Source: Syntrophobacteria bacterium (GTDB lineage: Bacteria > Desulfobacterota > DSWW01). Taken from it: DNA of 5,056 nt. Below the pieces are notes generated by a model. The model was not told where the DNA came from, searched no databases, and saw only the letters and a list, made by a program, of their open reading frames with translations. The translations under genes and the position numbers were made by a program. Of the stretch, positions 1 to 4,809 are shown in pieces (position 1 is the first letter of the stretch; the number at the start of each line of letters is the position of its first letter). The DNA is taken from positions 1 through 5,056 of the forward strand of contig JAQYVQ010000239.1 in NCBI GenBank assembly GCA_030145435.1, written 5' to 3'.

Positions 1-453
1 GGTCTCGGCCAGGGGAGTGGAAAGGGACTGCACGCCAAGGCGGACCTGGCCTGCTTCGAGGCCACCCAGTACGCGGCGGACGAGGCCTATGGGATGGCAG
101 GGATCGAACCCAAGGACGTGCAGATTGCCGAGGTGCACGACTGCTTCTCCATCGCGGAGATCGTCCATCTGGAGGACCTCGGGTTCTGCAAGCCCGGAGA
201 GGGCTACAAGATGGTTGAGGAAGGCCGGACCCGTCTGGACGGTGACAAGCCGATCAACACCTCCGGGGGGCTCAAATGCAAGGGCCACCCGGTTGGGGCT
301 ACCGGCGTGTCCCAGGTTCACGAGATCTGGAAACAGCTCCGGCAGGAGGCCGGCCCGCGCCAGGTTCCGATCAAAGACCTGAGGATCGGGGCCACCCACA
401 ACCTGGGCGGCACGGGGGGCACCTGCACCTTTACGATTCTTGAAAGGAGGTAG
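1..453 (+). CDS. SCP-x-type thiolase (acetyl-CoA acetyltransferase family), C-terminal part
   Basis: The reading frame is open from the first base and ends at TAG 451-453, giving the last 150 residues of a thiolase; members run near 390 residues, so about 240, including the nucleophilic cysteine, lie upstream. Thiolases cleave 3-oxoacyl-CoA with CoA, or run the reverse condensation, in the cytoplasm. Visible motifs are HDCF (visible residues 46-49), the loop NTSGGLKCKGHPVGATG with the active-site His of GHP at 96, and a terminal HNLGGTGGT loop (133-141). Classical thiolases carry a second catalytic Cys in a terminal CxG loop. Here that loop has HN instead, and HDCF is present, the pattern of SCP-x/SCP2-type thiolases, where the HDCF cysteine is thought to substitute. 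The stop is 3 bp before a DUF35 gene, a pairing typical of this subfamily. The family is secure; the substrate cannot be read from this fragment. Confidence 0.93.
   Translation, partial: GLGQGSGKGLHAKADLACFEATQYAADEAYGMAGIEPKDVQIAEVHDCFSIAEIVHLEDLGFCKPGEGYKMVEEGRTRLDGDKPINTSGGLKCKGHPVGATGVSQVHEIWKQLRQEAGPRQVPIKDLRIGATHNLGGTGGTCTFTILERR
443..450 (+). promoter_or_regulatory. Shine-Dalgarno for the GTG-started DUF35 gene
   Basis: AAAGGAGG is a near-perfect anti-16S match, 6 nt before the GTG at 457. It lies inside the last codons of the thiolase gene, so the two genes are probably translationally coupled. It decides the GTG start at 457, since no ATG lies at a suitable distance. Confidence 0.85.
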
Positions 454-456
454 ACC

Positions 457-873
457 GTGGAGACCCGTCCGATCAATGATGTTTCGTACGAGGCGTACCT
501 CAAGGAAGAGAAGTTGATGGGTACCACGTGCAGGAGTTGTGGCGCCCGTTTTCTCCCTCCCAGGCCGATCTGCACGGAATGTCACAAACCAGAGATGGAT
601 TGGAGCGAGGTGGGCGGCAAGGGGAAGCTCGTTTCCTTTACCTGCATCGCCGTGGGTCCCCCCTCCATGAAGGCGGAAGGCTTCGACAGGAACAACCCGT
701 ATTGCCTGGGCGTGGTAGAACTGGACGAGGGGGTGAGGGTGGTTGCCCGAATTCAGGGGGTCGACGCCCGGAATCCGGAGACCATCCGGATCGGCACGCC
801 CTTGTGTATGAAGATCCTTCATCGCGGCGAGGGAGAGCACGCACGTGCCGTGCTGGCCTTCGAACCTGTATAG
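457..873 (+). CDS. DUF35 zinc-ribbon/OB-fold protein, thiolase partner
   Basis: A 138-residue protein starting at GTG 457 behind a strong ribosome site and ending at TAG 871-873. The N-terminal helix region (about 1-22) leads into a rubredoxin-like zinc ribbon with CxxC pairs at C25/C28 and C39/C42. An OB-fold half follows (about 50-138), with the family-like stretches GKGKLVSFT (54-62) and PYCLGVVEL (81-89). DUF35 proteins are not catalytic alone. Known examples bind SCP-x-type thiolases or related condensing enzymes: the archaeal thiolase/HMG-CoA synthase complex, and BbsA with the thiolase BbsB in anaerobic toluene degradation. Its position 3 bp after a thiolase gene fits that role. I infer that it forms a complex with the thiolase encoded just upstream, perhaps shaping the CoA-binding site. 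Family assignment is firm; the partner is by context. Confidence 0.93.
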   Translation: METRPINDVSYEAYLKEEKLMGTTCRSCGARFLPPRPICTECHKPEMDWSEVGGKGKLVSFTCIAVGPPSMKAEGFDRNNPYCLGVVELDEGVRVVARIQGVDARNPETIRIGTPLCMKILHRGEGEHARAVLAFEPV

Positions 874-887
874 CAGGAGAAGAGCAG

Positions 888-1118
888 ATGAACAGAGACC
901 CCAAGAAGCTGGTGGCAGCGACCATCGGGGTGATCGAATACTTGAAGGCGGAAAGCGAGCGCGCGCGACAGGAGAAAATGGCCGCCTTTGAAGCCCCTTC
1001 TCTGCCGGTGGGCCAACAGGCCCAGCCCGCGGGTTCTTTGTGGGCCGCCAGCGGAAGGATGGAGATCATGCGCTTTCGCAATTTGATGGAGCTCAGGATC
1101 TTCCGAAGGGGGAGATGA
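888..1118 (+). CDS. Small OadG/MmdD-tail-like protein, putative carboxylase accessory subunit
   Basis: A 76-residue protein from ATG 888, preceded by AGGAG at 875-879 (8-nt spacing), ending at TGA 1116-1118. The N-terminal part (about 5-30, containing LVAATIGVIEYLKAE) reads as an amphipathic helix. A Pro/Gln/Ala-rich linker follows (about 36-49), then SLWAASGR (50-57) and a basic C-terminal helix rich in Met and Arg (58-74). This order (a helix of the form AAIxxAIxxYL-E, a flexible linker, then S-W-x3-GR-x3-M-x2-R) resembles the cytoplasmic tail of the gamma/delta small subunits of Na+-pumping biotin decarboxylases. There is no hydrophobic membrane helix. With a biotin carboxyltransferase gene downstream in the same operon, I infer a soluble scaffold or assembly factor for a biotin enzyme. 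The resemblance is from memory of motifs, so function is tentative; that it is a real gene is well supported by spacing and ribosome site. Confidence 0.72.
   Translation: MNRDPKKLVAATIGVIEYLKAESERARQEKMAAFEAPSLPVGQQAQPAGSLWAASGRMEIMRFRNLMELRIFRRGR
1106..1114 (+). promoter_or_regulatory. Shine-Dalgarno deciding the acyl-CoA dehydrogenase start
   Basis: AAGGGGGAG ends 6 nt before ATG 1121 but abuts ATG 1115. Spacing therefore favours 1121. The in-frame ATG at 1115 would overlap the preceding stop as ATGA and remains possible; it would add only two residues. Confidence 0.65.
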
Positions 1119-1120
1119 AG

Positions 1121-2269
1121 ATGAAGCGGTCCGTTCCGTTCGAAGAAGAACACGAGATCTTCCGGAAGAGCCTCAGGCGTTTTCTCGAGAACGAGTATGT
1201 TCCCCACTTGGAGGAATGGTGCGATTTCGGCGCCATGCCTAGGGAATACTGGCAGAAGCTGGGCGAGCAGGGGTATCTCTGCCCGTGGGTGGCGGAAGAG
1301 TACGGCGGGATGGACGCGGATTTCCTCTTTTCGGTCATTCTCACCGAGGAAATCGCCCGCAATTTGGGGGACTCCGCCATCGGTGTGCCCTTGCACAGCG
1401 ACATGGTCATGCCCTACATCGACAGCTACGGCAGCCCGGAGCAGAAGGCGCGATGGATGCCGGCTGCGGTGAGCGGGGAGAAGATCCTGGCCGTGGCCAT
1501 GACCGAACCGGGTGCCGGGTCGGACCTGGCGGCCATCCGGGCCACAGCGAGAAAGGAAGGAGACGGCTACGTAATCAACGGGCAGAAGACCTTCATCACG
1601 AACGGGACCCAGGCCGACCTGGTCGTGGTTGCCGTGAAGACGAACACGGAGGTGAGTCCTCATCAGGGCATGAGCCTGTTCGTCGTAGAGCGGGACACCC
1701 CCGGCTTCTCGGTCAGCGGAAAGCTCGAGAAGATCGGGATTCCTTTCCAGGACACGGCAGAGATGTACTTCGAAGAGTGTCGTGTGCAGGCAGACAACCT
1801 GCTTGGGGAGGAGGGAAGGGGCTTCTACTACCTGATGGAGAAGCTCCAACAGGAAAGGCTGGTGGTTTCCGTGAGCGCCCAGGTGAGGGCCGAGGTGATT
1901 CTGGAAGCCACGATCGAATACTGCAAGAGCCGTGAGCTTTTCGGCAAGCCCCTGTCGTCCATGCAGAACACCCAGTTCCGCGTTGCGGAGATGGCCACCG
2001 AGATCGAGCTGGGCCGTACGATGATCGACCGCTTGATCGTGGAACACATGAAGGGCGAGGAGGTCGTAACAGAGGTGTCCATGGCCAAGTGGTGGGTCAC
2101 CGAGATGCTCAACCGCGTGGCGACCCAGTGCCTCCAGTTGCACGGAGGGTACGGATACATGGTCGAGTACCCGGTGGCTCGTGCCTGGGTGGACGCCCGG
2201 GTGCAGACCCTCTATGCGGGAACCACCGAGGTGATGAAGACGATTATTGCGAAGCGGATGGGCTTGTAG
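1121..2269 (+). CDS. Acyl-CoA dehydrogenase, FAD-dependent, LCAD/IVD-type catalytic base
   Basis: A 382-residue protein, the usual size of the family, with its stop at TAG 2267-2269. It would oxidise an acyl-CoA to the 2,3-enoyl-CoA with FAD, passing electrons to electron-transfer flavoprotein in the cytoplasm. Domains in order are the N-terminal helical domain (about 6-122), the middle beta domain (about 123-220) opening with AVAMTEPGAGSD (124-135) and including YVINGQKTFITNG (150-162), and the C-terminal four-helix domain (about 230-380). That last domain has REL-FGKP-L near 271-278, QLHGGYGY (339-346) and a terminal YAGTTEVMK (365-373). The MCAD/SCAD catalytic Glu of YEGT is Ala366 here. 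A Glu directly before the conserved Arg in LQQER (E245) sits where LCAD and isovaleryl-CoA dehydrogenase carry theirs, so the enzyme should be active. Neighbouring thiolase and carboxylase genes suggest beta-oxidation of a short, branched or dicarboxylic acyl-CoA; the substrate is not determined. Confidence 0.95.
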   Translation: MKRSVPFEEEHEIFRKSLRRFLENEYVPHLEEWCDFGAMPREYWQKLGEQGYLCPWVAEEYGGMDADFLFSVILTEEIARNLGDSAIGVPLHSDMVMPYIDSYGSPEQKARWMPAAVSGEKILAVAMTEPGAGSDLAAIRATARKEGDGYVINGQKTFITNGTQADLVVVAVKTNTEVSPHQGMSLFVVERDTPGFSVSGKLEKIGIPFQDTAEMYFEECRVQADNLLGEEGRGFYYLMEKLQQERLVVSVSAQVRAEVILEATIEYCKSRELFGKPLSSMQNTQFRVAEMATEIELGRTMIDRLIVEHMKGEEVVTEVSMAKWWVTEMLNRVATQCLQLHGGYGYMVEYPVARAWVDARVQTLYAGTTEVMKTIIAKRMGL

Positions 2270-2298
2270 CGTGAGGGAAGAAGGAAAACTTGATCGAT

Positions 2299-2304
2299 AA
2301 GGAG
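2299..2304 (+). promoter_or_regulatory. Shine-Dalgarno for the ABM-fold gene
   Basis: AAGGAG lies 6 nt before ATG 2311. It fixes the start there and argues against the in-frame TTG at 2290, which has no comparable site and would translate through this Shine-Dalgarno. Confidence 0.8.
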
Positions 2305-2310
2305 AACGCT

Positions 2311-2595
2311 ATGGCTTACAAGGTTTTCGTCAAACGGATTGTGCCGGCAGACAGGGCGGCTGACCTGATGCCGCTCCTCCTGGAGCTGCGGACCCACGCG
2401 ACCAACCAGCCGGGCTACATCTCCGGGGAGACCCTCAAGAGGGTGGACAACCCCGGGGAGCAACTCGTGATCAGCAATTGGAAGACCCTCGAGTCGTGGC
2501 GGGCCTGGCTGACGAGCGGGGAGCGGTTACGCATCCAGGAGAAGGTCGACCGCGTGCTCGGGGAGAAGACCGAATACGAGATCTACGCCTACTGA
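2311..2595 (+). CDS. ABM-fold protein (antibiotic biosynthesis monooxygenase family)
   Basis: A 94-residue protein from ATG 2311 to TGA 2593-2595, 41 bp after the dehydrogenase gene. It shows the dimeric ferredoxin-like ABM pattern: a first strand with YKVFVKR (3-9), a helix with LMPLLLELRTHA (19-30), then QPGYISGETL (33-42), a strand and turn with LVISNWKTLESW (52-63), a second helix (about 69-83), and a final EYEIYAY strand (88-94). The Asn-Trp pair (56-57) sits where cofactor-free ABM oxygenases carry conserved residues. Many members are not monooxygenases: the fold also includes haem-degrading enzymes, isomerase-like and sensor proteins. Being in an operon that looks anaerobic, it may bind a CoA-pathway metabolite rather than use oxygen; that is inference. 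The fold is confident, the function unknown. Confidence 0.85.
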   Translation: MAYKVFVKRIVPADRAADLMPLLLELRTHATNQPGYISGETLKRVDNPGEQLVISNWKTLESWRAWLTSGERLRIQEKVDRVLGEKTEYEIYAY

Positions 2596-2656
2596 AAGAC
2601 TCTGCAGTTCCCGGCCCAACAAAGAACAATTCAACACGTCGGACAGGAGCCCGAAC

Positions 2657-4654
2657 ATGGCCAAGAAACGTCAGGGAAGCAAGCACGACCAAGTACAGGT
2701 AACCACCATGGATTACAAAAGGAAGAGGCCCAAGGCCGAGAACCCGGTGAAGATCCAAGATCTGACCCTCCGGGATGGCCATCAGTCCCTTTTTGCCACG
2801 CGGGGGAGAACCGAGGACATGATCCCCGTAGCCGAGATGATGGACAAGGTCGGCTTTTGGGCGGTCGAAGTGTGGGGGGGCGCGACTTTCGACACGATGC
2901 ACCGGTTCCTGAACGAGGACCCATGGGAGAGGCTGCGCACCCTGAAGCGCTACTTCAAGAGCACGCCCTTCTCCATGCTCCTGCGTGGACAGAACCTGGT
3001 GGGGTACAGAAACTACCCGGACGATGTCGCAGAGGCATTCGTGGACCGGGCTGCGGCAAACGGCATGGACGTCTTCCGGACCTTTGATGCCCTGAACGAC
3101 TACCGGAACTTCGAGACCGTCGTGAAGGGGATCAAGAAGGCAGGCAAGCATTTTCAGGGGTGCATCTGCTACACCATGACCGAGCCCCGCATGGGCGGGG
3201 ACGTCTACAACCTCGACTACTACGTGAAGAAAGCGAAGGCCCTGGAATCGATGGGGGCCGACAGCATCTGCATCAAGGACATGGCCGGCCTGATCGCCCC
3301 GTACGACGCCTACGACCTGATCAAGGCCCTGAAGCAGGCGGTGAAGGCACCGATTCATCTGCACAGCCACTTTACGTCGGGCATGGCCTCCATGAGTCAT
3401 CTGAAGGCGATCGAGGCCGGGGTGGACATCCTCGACACCTGCATGTCCCCTTATGCCTTCCGCACCTCACATCCGGCCGTGGAACCCCTGGTGATGGCCT
3501 TGCTCGGAACGAACCGGGACACAGGTTTTGACATCCGGCTGCTGGCAAAGATCAATGAAGTGCTGGAAAAGGAGATCCTGCCGAAATACAGGCACCTGCT
3601 CGACGACACGAAGGTGTCGATCATCGACATTAACGTGCTCCTGCACCAGACCCCGGGGGGGATGCTTTCCAACCTGGTGAATCAGTTGAGAGAGATGAAC
3701 GCCCTCGACAAGCTGGATCAGGTCTATGAAGAGCTTCCTCGCGTCAGGAAGGAACTCGGCCAGATCCCGCTCGTGACCCCGACGAGCCAGATCGTGGGGA
3801 TCCAGACCGTGAACAACGTGCTGTTCGACGACAAAAAAGAGCGGTACAAGATGATCACGGCGCAGGTGAAGGATCTCTGCTACGGGCTGTACGGGAAGAC
3901 CGCCGTCCCGATTGATCCCAAGGTACAGAAGAAGGCATTGAAAGGATACCCCAGGGGCGAGAAGCCGATCACGTGCAGGCCCGCCGATGTTCTGAAACCA
4001 GAACTCAAGGACGTCCAGAAGGACGTGGGGGGGCTCGCAAAGGACCTGGATGACCAGTTGGTCTGTGCCCTTTATCCGGTCACAGGACGGCGGTTCCTGA
4101 AATGGAAATACGGCATCGAGGAGGCCCCGGACTCGGTGAAGGCGAAAACCCTCGATGCGGTCAAAGCGGAAGAAGAACGGGTCAGGAAGGCCAAGGCCGG
4201 CGATCTTATCGAGAAGAAGCCGAAGAAAGGACCGCCCAAAGGCCTGAACCTGCGCACCTTCAAGGTCTTCGTGGACAACGAGTACTTTGAGGTGGGCGTA
4301 GAGGAAGGGGCCGGCGGAACGCCCGTCGTGAGTTACGTACAGCCAGGGGCTGCATCACAGCCGGCCCAGGTTGCCCAGACGGCAGCGCCCCCTCCGCCGC
4401 CGGATTCCGTGCCGGCTGCCGCCGCAGAGGGAGACGTGGAGGGCAAGCCGCTCACGGCGCCCATGCCGGGCCTGATCATCAGCGTCGCGGTAAAGGTCGG
4501 GGACACGGTGCAGGAAGGAGACCCCGTACTCGTTCTGGAGGCGATGAAGATGGAGAACTCGATTCCGGCTCCGGTGAGCGGAACGATCAAGGCGGTCTAC
4601 TTCGGCAGCGGAGACTCCGTGAGCAAGGATGATGTAATCTGCGTCATCGGCTGA
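2657..4654 (+). CDS. Biotin-dependent carboxyltransferase, OadA/PycB/transcarboxylase-5S type, with fused biotin carrier
   Basis: A 665-residue protein from ATG 2657, with ACAGGAG at 2643-2649, ending at TGA 4652-4654. A Lys-rich leader (1-27) precedes a TIM-barrel carboxyltransferase domain (about 31-300). Its signature LTLRDGHQS (36-44) holds the presumed metal ligand D40 and substrate residues R39 and Q43; MLLRGQN (107-113) holds the pyruvate-binding Arg110; CIKDMAG (205-211) holds Lys207, carbamylated in relatives; HLHSH (234-238) holds metal ligands H236 and H238. The conserved PYC/OADA domain (about 320-515) includes HQTPGGMLSNL (330-340) and LVTPTSQIVG (372-381). An Ala/Pro linker (about 563-590) joins a biotinyl domain (597-664) with EAMKMEN and biotin-accepting Lys631, 34 residues from the C-terminus. 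These residues point to pyruvate/oxaloacetate as carboxyl partner. It could be oxaloacetate decarboxylase alpha, pyruvate carboxylase subunit B or a 5S-type transcarboxylase subunit; no biotin carboxylase or beta subunit is in view to decide. Confidence 0.95.
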   Translation: MAKKRQGSKHDQVQVTTMDYKRKRPKAENPVKIQDLTLRDGHQSLFATRGRTEDMIPVAEMMDKVGFWAVEVWGGATFDTMHRFLNEDPWERLRTLKRYFKSTPFSMLLRGQNLVGYRNYPDDVAEAFVDRAAANGMDVFRTFDALNDYRNFETVVKGIKKAGKHFQGCICYTMTEPRMGGDVYNLDYYVKKAKALESMGADSICIKDMAGLIAPYDAYDLIKALKQAVKAPIHLHSHFTSGMASMSHLKAIEAGVDILDTCMSPYAFRTSHPAVEPLVMALLGTNRDTGFDIRLLAKINEVLEKEILPKYRHLLDDTKVSIIDINVLLHQTPGGMLSNLVNQLREMNALDKLDQVYEELPRVRKELGQIPLVTPTSQIVGIQTVNNVLFDDKKERYKMITAQVKDLCYGLYGKTAVPIDPKVQKKALKGYPRGEKPITCRPADVLKPELKDVQKDVGGLAKDLDDQLVCALYPVTGRRFLKWKYGIEEAPDSVKAKTLDAVKAEEERVRKAKAGDLIEKKPKKGPPKGLNLRTFKVFVDNEYFEVGVEEGAGGTPVVSYVQPGAASQPAQVAQTAAPPPPPDSVPAAAAEGDVEGKPLTAPMPGLIISVAVKVGDTVQEGDPVLVLEAMKMENSIPAPVSGTIKAVYFGSGDSVSKDDVICVIG

Positions 4655-4663
4655 CAACACCCG

Positions 4664-4705
4664 TGTCGCCCGCACCAGCATCACCGTGTCGAGGCGCAGG
4701 CGACA
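4664..4705 (+). repeat. Imperfect inverted repeat downstream of the carboxyltransferase gene
   Basis: The arm at 4664-4676 pairs with 4693-4705 at 11 of 13 positions (7 bp perfect at the base: TGTCGCC with GGCGACA), around a 16-nt loop. A second small hairpin, GACAG 4702-4706 with CTGTC 4712-4716, overlaps its 3' arm and would compete with it. No T-run follows, so this is not a canonical intrinsic terminator. It may stabilise the 3' end of the operon transcript, or be chance in GC-rich sequence. Confidence 0.4.
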
Positions 4706-4728
4706 GTAGTGCTGTCATGGGACTCTTA

Positions 4729-4759
4729 AAACAGCTTGACTCCGGGGCGGGAGCTGTTT
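4729..4759. promoter_or_regulatory. Perfect 8-bp inverted repeat over the promoter (candidate operator)
   Basis: AAACAGCT (4729-4736) and AGCTGTTT (4752-4759) are exact reverse complements separated by 15 bp. Their centres are 23 bp apart, about two helical turns, as expected for a dimeric regulator bound on one face. The repeat covers the -35 hexamer and spacer of the candidate promoter and stops just before the -10, so a bound protein could block RNA polymerase. No regulator is identified. Only three T follow the right arm, making a terminator reading weak. Confidence 0.45.
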
Positions 4760-4765
4760 CATTAT
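4736..4765 (+). promoter_or_regulatory. Sigma-70-like promoter for the downstream basic-tail gene
   Basis: TTGACT at 4736-4741 matches the -35 consensus at 5 of 6 positions. CATTAT at 4760-4765 matches the -10 at 4 of 6, with an 18-bp spacer. Transcription would start near 4772, giving a leader of about 38 nt before ATG 4810. It lies in the only sizeable gap of the window, between two genes of unrelated type. Confidence 0.6.
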
Positions 4766-4809
4766 GGGGCGTGTTCATCGAAACCCCTGAGTAGAAAGAG
4801 GAGCAAACC

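Noticed and set aside
528..887. Upstream in-frame extension of the 76-residue gene across the DUF35 gene
   Set aside because: The extension is a shifted frame of the DUF35 protein with Arg/Gly-rich nonsense. ATG 888 has its own Shine-Dalgarno and sits right after the DUF35 stop.
1040..1120. Earlier in-frame start for the acyl-CoA dehydrogenase at 1040
   Set aside because: It would overlap the 76-residue gene by about 80 bp and add residues unlike the family N-terminus. The Shine-Dalgarno at 1106-1114 supports 1121 (or 1115).
638..2143. 501-codon open frame on the minus strand opposite the DUF35, small-protein and dehydrogenase genes
   Set aside because: The + strand carries clear domain motifs throughout this stretch. 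The antisense product is His/Leu/Arg-rich with no recognisable motif, typical of mirror frames opposite GC-biased codons.
2290..2310. TTG start for the ABM-fold gene at 2290
   Set aside because: It would translate through the AAGGAG that serves ATG 2311, and the added residues precede the first strand of the fold.
2471..3400. 309-codon minus-strand open frame opposite the ABM and carboxyltransferase genes
   Set aside because: It shadows well-conserved + strand catalytic motifs and its predicted protein shows no domain pattern.
4661..4691. Direct repeat CCGTGTCG at 4661-4668 and 4684-4691
   Set aside because: Only two 8-bp copies, 23 bp apart, in GC-rich sequence; no third copy, so chance or part of the imperfect hairpin is enough to explain it.
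4729..4767. Reading the 8-bp inverted repeat as an intrinsic terminator of the catabolic operon
   Set aside because: The loop is long (15 nt), the stem is AT-rich and only TTT follows before C; its overlap with a good promoter makes an operator more plausible.
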